A stretch of DNA of 64,000 nucleotides from an uncultured Acidimicrobiales bacterium (lineage in GTDB: Bacteria; Actinomycetota; Acidimicrobiia; Acidimicrobiales; Aldehydirespiratoraceae). Where the stretch lies: NCBI GenBank assembly GCA_958296055.1, contig CATQHS010000001.1:2452277-2516276 (forward strand). The letters run 5' to 3'. Shown here piece by piece: positions 52,220 to 63,871 of the stretch; within the stretch, counting starts at the first letter, position 1, and every line of letters starts with the position of its first letter. Below the pieces are notes generated by a model. It was not told where the DNA came from. It did no database searches and worked only from the letters and a program-made list of their open reading frames with translations. The translations under genes and the position numbers were made by a program.

Positions 52220-52225
52220 TACTGT
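52220..52225 (+). promoter_or_regulatory. -10 box of leaderless promoter (uvrB)
   Basis: TACTGT, 6 nt before ATG 52232. Confidence 0.45.
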
Positions 52226-52231
52226 GAGGCG

Positions 52232-54280
52232 ATGGCGCCGGTAACAGTCGCAGCGGCGCGCCGCGCCTTCGAGGTGGTCTCCTCGTTCGAACCGGCCGGC
52301 GACCAGCCCGCCGCCATCGAGGCCCTGGCCTCCGGGGTGGTCCGGGGCGACCGCTTCCAAACCCTGCTGGGCATCACCGGCTCGGGCAAGAGCGCCACCG
52401 TCGCCTGGACCATCGAGCGGGTGCAGCGGCCCACGCTGGTGCTGGCCCCCAACAAGTCGCTGGCCGCCCAGCTCGCCAACGAGCTGCGGGAACTGTTCCC
52501 CGGCAACCGGGTGGAGTACTTCGTCAGCTACTACGACTACTACCAGCCCGAGGCGTACATGCCCTCCAGCGACACCTATATAGAGAAGGACTCCTCGGTC
52601 AACGACGAGATCGACCGGCTGCGCCATTCGGCCACCTCGGCCCTGCTGACCCGGCGGGACACCATCGTGGTGGCGTCGGTGTCGGCCATCTACGGGCTGG
52701 GCTCGCCCGAGGAGTACGAGACCCAGCTCTTGGTGCTGAATCAGGGGACCGAGCACGACCAGCGGTCGATCCTGCGGCGGCTGGTGGACCTCCAGTACGA
52801 GCGCAACGACATGAACCTCACCCGGGGCCGGTTCCGGGTGCGGGGCGACACCATCGAGATCCACCCCGCCTATGAGGAGACGGTGGTGCGGGTGGAGATG
52901 TTCGGTGACGAGATCGAGCGGATCACCGTGGTGGACCCCCTCACCGGGGAGCGCCTCGACACCCTGGAGGACCTAGTGGTGTTCCCGGCCACCCACTACG
53001 CCACCAGCCCCGAGCGGATGCAGGAGGCGGTGGTCAGGATCGAGGTCGAGCTAGCCGACCGGCTAGCCCTCTTCGAGCGGGAGGGGAAGCTGCTGGAGGC
53101 CCAGCGGCTGCGGATGCGCACCGAGTACGACCTGGAGATGATGCAGGAACTGGGTTACTGCAACGGCATCGAGAACTACTCGGCCCCCATCGACGGCCGA
53201 TCCCCCGGCGAGGCCCCCTACACGCTGCTCGACTACTTCCCCGACGATTTCTTGATGGTGATCGACGAGTCCCACGTGGCCGTGCCCCAGCTCCACGGCC
53301 AGTACGAGGGCGACCGCAGCCGCAAGCAAACCCTCATCGAGCACGGGTTCCGGCTGCCCTCGGCCGCCGACAACCGGCCTTTGCGCTTCGACGAGGTGAT
53401 GGAGCGGTTCAACCAGGTGGTGTTCATGTCGGCCACCCCCGGCCGCTACGAGCTGGAGGTTTCGGCCCAGGTGGTGGAGCAGATCGTGCGCCCCACCGGG
53501 CTGGTGGACCCGGAGGTGGTGGTGAAGCCGACCAAGGGCCAGATCGACGACCTGCAGGAGCTGATCGCCGAGCGGGTGGGGCGGGACCATCGGGTGCTGG
53601 TCACCACCCTCACCAAGAAGATGGCCGAGGACCTAACCGACTACCTGCTGGAGCTGGGCCTGCGGGTGCGCTACCTGCACAGCGAGGTGGACACCGTGCA
53701 GCGGATCGAGATCCTGCGGGACCTGCGCCTGGGCGAGTTCGATGTGCTGGTGGGCATCAACCTGCTGCGGGAGGGCCTGGACCTGCCCGAGGTGTCGCTG
53801 GTGGCCATCCTCGACGCCGACAAGGAGGGGTTTCTGCGCAGCGAGACCTCGCTGATCCAGACCATCGGCCGGGCGGCCCGCAACGTGGACGGCCAAGTGG
53901 TGATGTACGCCGATCAGGTGACCGACTCCATGCAGCGGGCCATATCGGAGACCATGCGCCGCCGCCGGCTCCAGCAGGCCTACAACGCCGAGCACGGCAT
54001 CGACCCTCGGACGGTGCGCAAGGCGGTCACCGACATCTTGTCCCTCATCCGCCCCGAACGGGAGACCGCCCCGGTGCCCGCCAACGCTGGCGAGCTGGGG
54101 GCCCGCCGCCGGGAAGCGGCCCGGGACCTGGGCGACCTGCCCGACGCCGAACTGGGGCGGCTGATCTTCTCTCTTGAAGAGGAGATGCGCGAAGCCGCCG
54201 CCGGCCTGCGCTTCGAGTACGCGGCCCGCCTCCGCGACGAAGTGAAGGACCTGAGGCGAGAGCTGCGAGAGATGGCCTGA
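52232..54280 (+). CDS. uvrB: excinuclease ABC subunit B
   Basis: This 682-residue UvrB has Walker [16 protein letters not shown], the beta-hairpin [21 protein letters not shown], and [15 protein letters not shown]. Motifs V-VI ([25 protein letters not shown]) and a C-terminal UVR domain ([24 protein letters not shown]) complete it. It verifies DNA damage with UvrA and recruits UvrC, both encoded at the window's end. The ATG is supported by TACTGT 6 nt upstream. Confidence 0.97.
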   Translation: MAPVTVAAARRAFEVVSSFEPAGDQPAAIEALASGVVRGDRFQTLLGITGSGKSATVAWTIERVQRPTLVLAPNKSLAAQLANELRELFPGNRVEYFVSYYDYYQPEAYMPSSDTYIEKDSSVNDEIDRLRHSATSALLTRRDTIVVASVSAIYGLGSPEEYETQLLVLNQGTEHDQRSILRRLVDLQYERNDMNLTRGRFRVRGDTIEIHPAYEETVVRVEMFGDEIERITVVDPLTGERLDTLEDLVVFPATHYATSPERMQEAVVRIEVELADRLALFEREGKLLEAQRLRMRTEYDLEMMQELGYCNGIENYSAPIDGRSPGEAPYTLLDYFPDDFLMVIDESHVAVPQLHGQYEGDRSRKQTLIEHGFRLPSAADNRPLRFDEVMERFNQVVFMSATPGRYELEVSAQVVEQIVRPTGLVDPEVVVKPTKGQIDDLQELIAERVGRDHRVLVTTLTKKMAEDLTDYLLELGLRVRYLHSEVDTVQRIEILRDLRLGEFDVLVGINLLREGLDLPEVSLVAILDADKEGFLRSETSLIQTIGRAARNVDGQVVMYADQVTDSMQRAISETMRRRRLQQAYNAEHGIDPRTVRKAVTDILSLIRPERETAPVPANAGELGARRREAARDLGDLPDAELGRLIFSLEEEMREAAAGLRFEYAARLRDEVKDLRRELREMA

Positions 54281-54326
54281 TCCGGGCCCGGCTGGCCAGC
54301 CCGCGGGCCGACCCACATCGGCAGGG

Positions 54327-54332
54327 TAGATT
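54327..54332 (+). promoter_or_regulatory. -10 box of leaderless promoter (MNT-HEPN gene)
   Basis: TAGATT, 7 nt before GTG 54340. Confidence 0.45.
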
Positions 54333-54339
54333 GCTTGCC

Positions 54340-55371
54340 GTGACTGTTGCCGAAGAGCGGCTTGCCCGCCCGCCAACTCTCGAAGACGCCCGCGTCGCCG
54401 CTCGGGCGGTGGCAGATCAAGTGCCGGGAGTCGTCCAGGTCGGCGTTTTTGGATCGGTCGCCCGCGGTGAAGCGACTTGTGACAGCGATATTGATCTGCT
54501 CGTGATTCTGGAGGATATTGAATACGAAAACCGGGCGCGTATAGCAGGAGGAAATCTGTACAGCGTCGCATCTCAGGCGACAGATTGTCCCGTTGGGATA
54601 GTAGTGACTGATGTGCATGAGTGGGCCGCCAGATCTCAATTAGCTACATGTTTTGAAACTTCCATAGTGGATGATTTAGTGACGTTCTACCATTCGCCTA
54701 AGCGGGTCAATGTCAACAGGGAGAAACCCATGGACCGACCCATATCTGATCTAGATGAGGCCTATGTTAGGCTAGGCGAAGCTGCTGATGCTTACGAGGG
54801 AGCTATAAGCGCATATATCCCTAACCGCTACGAGAAAATCGCATACCAAGATCATGACACCGCTGTACACGAAGTATTTCAGTTCAATCGTTACCGTCGT
54901 CTTGTAGTACAAATGGATTTAGTGTTAGAAATATCCCTGAAAGCCTTGCACCACGCTTTAGGCGATACTTCTCCACATAAGACCCACAAGTTGTCGGTGT
55001 TGCTTGACCACCTGCCGGACGCTCCAGAGACTCGCCAAGCGAAGGACATAGTTTCCAACCTCAAAGTAGATAAGCTGCCACCTGAAGCCTATGATGAGGC
55101 TGATGTAGATGAAGTCTATACCAACTGGCGAATCCATGGTAGCTACGACATGAGCAGTGTAGCGGCTGACTACCTACCTTCGAATCGGGTAGTTGCTTAC
55201 ATGGATGCTGCCGATCAAGTCACAGAAATTTTATTGGGTGTTTTGGCAGCAAGATCACCTGGTAGTGTGTTGAAATCTCATTCGGATGTCACAAAACACT
55301 CTGTCATGTTAAAAAATATGCGTCAGATTCGCGAACTATATGATTTAGTAACAGGAAATCGCATATGCTAA
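54340..55371 (+). CDS. fused MNT nucleotidyltransferase - HEPN-like protein
   Basis: This 343-residue protein has a minimal nucleotidyltransferase domain (GVFGSVARGEATCDSDIDLLV, the GS...DxD motif, residues about 35-60). A long helical region from about 130 follows, with KALHHALGDTSPHKTHKLSVLLDHLP, typical of HEPN/AbiV-like helices that pair with MNT. MNT-HEPN pairs are toxin-antitoxin modules in which MNT AMPylates the HEPN RNase; here both are in one chain. I cannot see a clean RxxxxxH RNase motif. DNA from about 54460 is strikingly AT-rich compared with uvrB, so it was probably acquired. GTG 54340 is supported by TAGATT 7 nt upstream. Confidence 0.7.
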   Translation: MTVAEERLARPPTLEDARVAARAVADQVPGVVQVGVFGSVARGEATCDSDIDLLVILEDIEYENRARIAGGNLYSVASQATDCPVGIVVTDVHEWAARSQLATCFETSIVDDLVTFYHSPKRVNVNREKPMDRPISDLDEAYVRLGEAADAYEGAISAYIPNRYEKIAYQDHDTAVHEVFQFNRYRRLVVQMDLVLEISLKALHHALGDTSPHKTHKLSVLLDHLPDAPETRQAKDIVSNLKVDKLPPEAYDEADVDEVYTNWRIHGSYDMSSVAADYLPSNRVVAYMDAADQVTEILLGVLAARSPGSVLKSHSDVTKHSVMLKNMRQIRELYDLVTGNRIC

Positions 55372-55709
55372 ACGCAGCGGTGCCACAATGCAGCGTGGCT
55401 TCCACCTCGGTGCTCGACCGGCTTGAGGCGGCCTTCTCGAAGCACCGCGATGCACTGCTGGCCAGCGACGCCGGGCGCTGGGCTCTGTTCGTGCAGCCGA
55501 CCGACCGGCGCCGCCGGCCCGAGTTCGTGGGCTGTTTCGACATCGAGACGGAGGCCTGCGCGGCCGGCTTTCGGAGCCCGATCGGCAGGCGCTTCTTGGT
55601 CAAGGCGGTGTTGGAGGAGGATCCGGTGATCAGCGTTCCGTGGGCGGTTCCGGCCGATCAGCCCTTAGAATCTCTAGCGAATCCTCAGAGCCGGGGAACC
55701 AGCATCTAG
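55365..55709 (+). CDS. hypothetical protein
   Basis: This 114-residue ORF overlaps the end of the MNT-HEPN gene by 7 nt (ATGCTAA) but returns to host-like GC content. It shows FVGCFDIETEACAAGFRSPIG and FLVKAVLEEDPVISVPW. No domain or signal is recognised. The overlap suggests co-translation, yet the composition change suggests a junction of foreign and native DNA; it could be the 3' remnant of an older gene. Confidence 0.5.
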   Translation: MLNAAVPQCSVASTSVLDRLEAAFSKHRDALLASDAGRWALFVQPTDRRRRPEFVGCFDIETEACAAGFRSPIGRRFLVKAVLEEDPVISVPWAVPADQPLESLANPQSRGTSI

Positions 55710-55756
55710 GTCCTAACGTCTAATTCGCAAACAGGTGACGTGGGAGGGCCGTCGTC

Positions 55757-58006
55757 ATGGAATGCTCCGCCTTTGGAAGAACAATCCTCACTTGCAGATT
55801 CTTGCGAATGTTCATCGCGGCCACGGCGGCGCTTGCAGCGTCTGCCGTGGCTGCTTGCTCGGGGACCGGTCCCGCCCTTGACCCTGATGCCAGGATCACC
55901 GGCTCCATGCCCTCAGGCGAGGTTGGTGATCCTGAGTCCGACCCTGCCGTCACCGGTGGGACTGAGGTCGCAATTGCCGATGAGTACGATGCCGCAGTTC
56001 CTTGCTCGTCGGCGAACGTGTCCCCATCCACCGAAGCCGCTTCGTCGGTGCCGGGCCCGTCCGGCGCTGGTGCCTTCGAGGCTGGTCCTAGCATTTCCTT
56101 CGCCACTGAGCGGGACAGAGACACGGAGATCGTGGTAGTGGGTGCGGACGGTTCGGATCCGGTTTGGCTCACTGACAACGGCTTACCGGACGAGGATCCT
56201 GTGTGGTCGCCTGACGGTACTCGCATCGCCTACGCCAGCGACCCAGGCGATGGCTATGAGATCGTGGTCATGGATGCAGATGGCTCCAATCCGATTTGGC
56301 TCACTGACAATAGCTTCCAAGACAGCGATCCGGTGTGGTCTCCTGATGGGACTCACATCGCCTACACCAGAGATTTAGATGGTGACTCATACAACCATGT
56401 CTTCGTCCTTTTCGTGACGGACGCCGACGGTGCCAACCAAGCGTGGATCACCAACGACGGACATGATCCGGTGTGGTCGCCTGACGGCACCCGCATAGCC
56501 TATGTCAGCTCTGATCTCGCAATTTTTGTGGCTGACGTAGATGGCACAGAGATTCTGCGGCTTGCTGCCGGTGGAGGGCCGGTGTGGTCGCCTGATGGGA
56601 CCCGCATTGCCTACACCAGCCGCGGAATTCTTGTTATGGACGCTGATGGCGACAACCGAGTGCGGCTCACCAACGACGGATATGATCCGGTGTGGTCGCC
56701 TGACGGTACCCGCATAGCTTATATCGATGAATGGCGCGATAACGGCTGGTATAACAACAGCAACACCACTGGTCATGATGGTGGTGGTCTCACTGGTCTT
56801 GTTGGTGGCCGCGGTGCTAGCCAACGATACATCCGGCCCTTATGGGACTCTCCTCCACCTCTACGAATTGACATCTTCGTGATAGATGCAGATGGCACCA
56901 ATCGGGTGCAGCTCACCGGCACCCGTATCCCTAAAGAAAATCTAGCATGGTCACCTAATGGTGACCTCATTCTTTTTTCTACATGGAATCCCGATGAAAT
57001 CTTTGTGATGAGTGCTGACGGCACGAATCTATGTAGTCTGTCTGATGGCGGCCGCGATCCGGCATGGTCGCCGAGTGGTGATAGCATCATTTATTCTCGC
57101 AGCGGCTACACGGACCGACGCGATATGGGTTTCGACCGATACGTGATCAATATTGACGGCACCAACCGGAGAAAACTTCTTGACAGCGGTGCAGATGCAG
57201 TATGGTCACCCGACGGAAGTCGTATCGCCTATACCGGTCCCGGCTATGAGATCTTCGTAGCCCACGCCGATGGCTCAAATATTCGCCAGCTCACGGAAAT
57301 GGTCCAGTATTTTCCCGACAATTATAGGCCCTTGTGGTCGCCTGACGGAAGTCGTATCGCCTACATCAGTTCGAGTGATGAAAGTTCCCCTGAGATTTAT
57401 GTTATGAAGGCTGATGGCTCTGATCAGACGCAAATCACCCATAAAGATTGGGTTGCACAAATGGCTTGGTCGCCCGATAGTGCTCATATTGCTTACTCTG
57501 TTTCTCAATCTTTTGGACCTCTTGGACCCGGAATATTCATGATCAACGCTGATGGTACTGGTAAGGTGCAGCTCACCCATGGTGCTGAGTGGGGGGCATG
57601 GTGCCCGGCTTGGTCGCCTGACGGAACTAGCATCGCCTTCTATGCCGACGGAGATGTTCATGTAGTGACCGCTGATGGTTCCGATCAAGGGCAGCTCACA
57701 GAAGACGGTGAGAACGGATGCCCGGCTTGGTCGCCTGACGGAACTAGCATCGCCTTCAGCAGCGAACGTGACGGCGACTGGGAGATATTCGTGATGGACG
57801 CTGACGGGTACGATCGGGTGCGACTCACCGAGAACGGTGCCGGTCCGGTGTGGTCGCCTGACGGTGCTCTCATCGCCTTCAGCAGCGAACGTGACGGCGA
57901 CTGGGAGATATTCGTGATGAATGCTGACGGTACCGATCAGGTGCAGCTCACTCACAACAACGCTACAGACGTGGGTCCGGTATGGCTCCCAAGCGTGGAT
58001 CAATAA
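55757..58006 (+). CDS. TolB-like beta-propeller (PD40) lipoprotein
   Basis: This 749-residue exported lipoprotein has a signal ending FIAATAALAASAVAACSG (lipobox Cys). Its spacer reaches about residue 110, and then at least 13 WSPDG-type WD40-like (PD40/TolB) repeats run to the end: each reads about VWSPDGTRIAY...EIFVMDADGTN...QLT. Enough blades are present for two propellers. It is probably a surface scaffold or glycan-binding protein. GC is lower than in housekeeping genes. Two 3' repeats share almost identical DNA (about 57748-57790 and 57877-57920), a recent duplication. GGAGG precedes ATG 55757; ATG 55808 is an alternative. Confidence 0.82.
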   Translation: MECSAFGRTILTCRFLRMFIAATAALAASAVAACSGTGPALDPDARITGSMPSGEVGDPESDPAVTGGTEVAIADEYDAAVPCSSANVSPSTEAASSVPGPSGAGAFEAGPSISFATERDRDTEIVVVGADGSDPVWLTDNGLPDEDPVWSPDGTRIAYASDPGDGYEIVVMDADGSNPIWLTDNSFQDSDPVWSPDGTHIAYTRDLDGDSYNHVFVLFVTDADGANQAWITNDGHDPVWSPDGTRIAYVSSDLAIFVADVDGTEILRLAAGGGPVWSPDGTRIAYTSRGILVMDADGDNRVRLTNDGYDPVWSPDGTRIAYIDEWRDNGWYNNSNTTGHDGGGLTGLVGGRGASQRYIRPLWDSPPPLRIDIFVIDADGTNRVQLTGTRIPKENLAWSPNGDLILFSTWNPDEIFVMSADGTNLCSLSDGGRDPAWSPSGDSIIYSRSGYTDRRDMGFDRYVINIDGTNRRKLLDSGADAVWSPDGSRIAYTGPGYEIFVAHADGSNIRQLTEMVQYFPDNYRPLWSPDGSRIAYISSSDESSPEIYVMKADGSDQTQITHKDWVAQMAWSPDSAHIAYSVSQSFGPLGPGIFMINADGTGKVQLTHGAEWGAWCPAWSPDGTSIAFYADGDVHVVTADGSDQGQLTEDGENGCPAWSPDGTSIAFSSERDGDWEIFVMDADGYDRVRLTENGAGPVWSPDGALIAFSSERDGDWEIFVMNADGTDQVQLTHNNATDVGPVWLPSVDQ

Positions 58007-58021
58007 GCCTTGAACGAGCCT

Positions 58022-58147
58022 ATGTCGCGGCGTACAAGCCGACGTTTTGACGACGCCACACGGGCGCTGTCTGTCGACCTGCCGGTGGTCCACACGACCC
58101 CGGAGGCGGCGAAGCAGGCGGAGCTGACTGCGGCGATGAAGGGTTAG
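58022..58147 (+). CDS. short ORF, possible remnant
   Basis: This 41-residue ORF starts MSRRTSRRFDDATRAL and ends AAKQAELTAAMKG. It fills the gap between the propeller gene and the PLD-helicase pseudogene with host-like codons. No family is recognised; it may be a truncated leftover of a neighbouring gene. Confidence 0.35.
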   Translation: MSRRTSRRFDDATRALSVDLPVVHTTPEAAKQAELTAAMKG

Positions 58148-58156
58148 GTTTCTCGC

Positions 58157-59156
58157 ATGAGCGGGTCGGGCGGCGACAGGGGCGGCGGGGATCTGTTCAT
58201 CGTCGACAACAGCGTCTCGGGGTGGACGGGGCTGGAGTATCTGAGCCAGTGGACCGATCTGGCTCGGTCCTTCGACATCGCCACCGGGTTCTTCGAGATC
58301 GGCGCCCTGTTGGCGTTGGACGGCCGGTGGCAGCAACTCGACAAGATCCGCCTGCTGATGGGCGACGAGGTGTCGCTGCGGACCCGGCAGGTGTTCGCCG
58401 AGGCACTGAAACAGCGGATCGGCCGCCTCGACGGCAGCCTCGAACACGAGAAGGACGCCAAACCCGTTCCTGGAGGGGGTGGAGGCGATCACCGAGGCCA
58501 TCGCCGCTGGCCGGATCGAGTGCCGGGTCTACCGGAGGGACAAGTTCCACGCTAAGGCCTACATCACCCACGCCAAGTTCGATGTGGTGGGGGCGCAGGC
58601 GCTGGTGGGGTCCAGCAACTTCACCCGGGCCGGGCTCACCAAGAACGTCGAGCTCAACATCCAGGTGCAGAGCGGCCGGGAGGTGGCCCAGCTCCAGGAC
58701 TGGTTCGAGGCGCACTGGGACCAAGCCGAAGACGTGAGCGCCGAGGTGCTCAAGACCATCTCCCGCCACACCGCCGAGTTCACGCCCTTCGAGATCTACG
58801 CCAGGGCCCTTCACGAGTTCTTCCGGGGCCGGGAGCTGACCGCGGGGGAGTGGGACGAGTCCCGGTCCAGGATGTTCGACCGCCTCGACCAGTACCAGAA
58901 GGAGGCCTACTGGTCGCTGATGAAGATCGCCCGCCAGCACGGCGGGGCCTTCCTGTGCGACGGGGTGGGGCTGGGCAAAACCTTCGTGGGGCTGATGCTG
59001 ATCGAGCGGCTGGTGCTGCGGGACTGGCTGCCCCACATCGGCGGCGTGGGCGGCGGCGCCGACTTCTCCAACCTGACCGTGTTCAGCCACACCGACCTCA
59101 GCCGCCCCGGCGACTTCCCGGAGCGGTTCGAACGGGTCGGGGAACTGGCGAAATGA
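58157..59156 (+). pseudogene. PLD-like domain / SNF2-type helicase, frameshifted and truncated
   Basis: Frame 1 (58157-58465) encodes DLFIVDNSVSGWTGLEYL...FDIATGFFEIGALLAL. An extra base in ccaaacccg (about 58461) breaks the frame; the other frame continues NPFLEGVEAITEAI...RRDKFHAKAYITH (PLD-type HxK) to VGSSNFTRAGL. It then reaches a helicase Walker A, LCDGVGLGKTFVGLMLIERL. After that, sequence jumps to WLPHIGGVGGGADFSNLTVF and stops at 59154-59156, with most of the helicase missing. It is the wreck of a PLD-helicase protein of a type found in restriction-like defence loci. Confidence 0.8.
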
Positions 59157-59376
59157 AGATCTTGCCGCCATCACCTATGACTGGGACCCCGAAGAGCTGG
59201 GCATTCCCGCCGACCGGCTCAGCGACCTCCGGCGACTTCAGCAGATGCGCCTCCTCACCGCGGACCAGCCCTGGGGCGTGTTCTCCTGGAGTTCGCCGGG
59301 TCGAGGCTGCCAATCACCCAGATGCGCCGCCTGCTCGGATCGCTCGTCAAGAAGAAGCGGGTGACTGGCGACGCGA
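59155..59376 (+). pseudogene. remnant of an Eco57I-like DNA methylase/restriction protein N-terminus
   Basis: No intact ORF is present. One frame from 59155 reads ITYDWDPEELGIPADRLSDL then RRLQQMRLLTADQPWGVF. After a frameshift near 59285 another reads LEFAGSRLPITQMRRLLGSL then VKKKR. Such sequence opens large Eco57I-type methylase proteins that neighbour PLD-helicases. The rest is gone. It occupies most of the 300-bp gap before the next real ORF. Confidence 0.6.
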
Positions 59377-59464
59377 GAAGGTGCCTTGATGACTGCTATT
59401 CATCGTCATCACCGGCGTCGACGATTCGATGCAACTTCATCCCATCAGAAAAGGAGATAATACA

Positions 59465-59740
59465 ATGCCTGAAAAACCGAAGAAATTAACTACACTGGCC
59501 GTCTCATCTGTGCTGGCTCTCTCATCTTGCGCTCTGCGAGGCGCACAGCCACCGAGTGATTGCGAGATATTCTTAGACCAGTACGAGCGTGTGTTGCGCA
59601 CAGGCTTGGCGCAAAAGGACGAAAACCATTACCTGGAAGCAGCAGTGACCGTAGCAGAGCGAGAGCTGACACGGCTGGAATGCACTCCAGCCGAATGGGC
59701 ACGGCTCGACAAGTTCAGACAACACATCGAAGCAGAATAA
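59465..59740 (+). CDS. small lipoprotein of unknown function
   Basis: This 91-residue protein has AAGGAGA 8 nt before the ATG and an export signal LTTLAVSSVLALSSCALRG with lipobox Cys near residue 21. The short soluble part contains CEIFLDQYERVLRTGL and a second Cys near the end. It is AT-richer than its surroundings. Its stop overlaps the next ATG (TAATG), forming a three-gene cassette. Confidence 0.55.
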   Translation: MPEKPKKLTTLAVSSVLALSSCALRGAQPPSDCEIFLDQYERVLRTGLAQKDENHYLEAAVTVAERELTRLECTPAEWARLDKFRQHIEAE

Positions 59741-59940
59741 TGGGCAGCTCATACCTGTACGGCACAGATCGTTGGACCCAGACCGAAGAACTCTTGCGCC
59801 TCCTCGCCATCCTCGAGCATACTGTTGAAGTCACTCCTATTGCTGCTCAACTCTTAGAAGAAATTGTTTCCGGTCCACTCATCCTCGCAAAGGATCTACC
59901 TCAACCAACAGATGCCCAATACAAATCTCTCAGGATATAG
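59740..59940 (+). CDS. small hypothetical protein
   Basis: This 66-residue ORF begins MGSSYLYGTDRWTQTEELLRLLAIL, helical and Leu-rich, and is translationally coupled to the lipoprotein gene by TAATG. No domain is recognised. Composition matches the accessory island. Confidence 0.5.
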   Translation: MGSSYLYGTDRWTQTEELLRLLAILEHTVEVTPIAAQLLEEIVSGPLILAKDLPQPTDAQYKSLRI

Positions 59941-59945
59941 CTACC

Positions 59946-60233
59946 GTGTCTGGTTCTTTGAATGACCTAACGGATGAAGGTGCGTCGTGCGATCTTGCCA
60001 TGTACGGTTTTGTCATGGATAGCGCAGTGAGCAAGCGGTCCAGCTTCATGTTCGCGCTTCCCAGCGTTTGGGAGGGAATCGCCCGAACGTTTGACCTGGC
60101 GGGCGACTACGACGAGTACAACGGGCTCTGGGAAGGCTCCGAATCCGACGCGGCCGCCCTGCATCAAGACTGGTGCGCTGTAGGCGATGCCCTCCGCGAG
60201 GCGATTGCGATCGCCGGTTACCGGCCCCGATAA
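59946..60233 (+). CDS. small hypothetical protein
   Basis: This 95-residue ORF with GTG start 59946 lies 5 nt after the previous stop. It shows FMFALPSVWEGIARTFDLAGDYDEYNGLW and ends AIAGYRPR. No family is assigned. Tight spacing suggests an operon with the two genes before it. The 110 bp after it (60234-60343) show nothing I can name. Confidence 0.5.
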   Translation: MSGSLNDLTDEGASCDLAMYGFVMDSAVSKRSSFMFALPSVWEGIARTFDLAGDYDEYNGLWEGSESDAAALHQDWCAVGDALREAIAIAGYRPR

Positions 60234-60343
60234 TCAGCTACTCTCCCAGTTCTGGGACGTGGCAGGTCCCTAATGCGCGGCTACGCCGTTCGCTCTGATG
60301 CTGCCTGCTCATCGCCCCGATTTGCTGATTCGACCTAGCAGGG

Positions 60344-60758
60344 TCAGGCCGCGGCGTGGCTGTGTTCCAGCCAGCGGCGCACGCCTTGGGTCGGGTGCTG
60401 GCTGATGGCGAGCAGAGCGTCTTGGATGCCGGAGGCGAGGCCGGCAGTGTGCAGGCGGAACGCCATCAACGCGTCGGAGGGCCGCCTGCACGCGGTCGGG
60501 GCTGAACTGCGGTCGCTTCACGGAGCCGTCGGTGCTCACGTTGATCACGTTGACGCCGCTGACTTTCTCGACCGCGTTCACGGCTGACAGCACCGCCTCG
60601 CCGAAGCTGTCGGCCTCTCGTATGAAGGCGAGGTACTGAAGGTCCTCGACCCGGCCGACCGTGGCGTCGTCACAGCCCGAGTCGAGCAGCGTTTTTAGGT
60701 TCTCGTCGGATTGCAGGTCTTCACCGACCGCGACGACGGTGAATGTGTAGGTAGGCAT
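60344..60758 (-). pseudogene. conserved hypothetical, frameshifted
   Basis: The N-terminal part (ATG 60758, AGGAGT site) reads MPTYTFTVVAVGEDLQSDEN then LKTLLDSGCDDATVGRVEDL, to VNVINVSTDG. Near 60497 the original frame turns into Arg/Pro-rich nonsense. The alternate frame reads SDALMAFRLHTAGLASGIQD then ALLAISQHPTQGVRRWLEHS, stopping at 60344, which looks like real coding. It is probably a single-base frameshift or a junction of two fragments. Function unknown. Confidence 0.6.
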
Positions 60759-60872
60759 GTCAAAGAACACTCCTGGGTCTTGTGTTCAGTGTGGCAGATT
60801 CGCCGCCCGCTGGTGCCTGCGTGCCGCGATGCTCCTCGAACAGGCGGGCGACCTGCCGCGGGGCTGATTTGG

Positions 60873-60886
60873 CGAACGTGTGTTCT
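60873..60886 (+). promoter_or_regulatory. LexA (SOS) box upstream of uvrA
   Basis: CGAACGTGTGTTCT matches 13 of 14 positions of the actinobacterial LexA consensus CGAACRNRYGTTYG. It overlaps the -35 region (TGTTCT, 60881-60886) of a promoter whose -10 is TAGAGT, 17 nt downstream. This implies DNA-damage control of uvrA. Confidence 0.8.
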
Positions 60887-60903
60887 TGGCCTCCGCCGGT
60901 GGC

Positions 60904-60909
60904 TAGAGT
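60904..60909 (+). promoter_or_regulatory. -10 box of leaderless promoter (uvrA)
   Basis: TAGAGT, 6 nt before GTG 60916. Confidence 0.55.
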
Positions 60910-60915
60910 GTCGCC

Positions 60916-63861
<2,946 letters not shown>

Positions 63862-63871
63862 CCCTCCGGCC

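Noticed and set aside
60764..60786. gaacac...gtgttc inverted repeat as a second LexA box
   Set aside because: The half-sites are 11 nt apart, not the 4 nt required; it may be only a weak hairpin.
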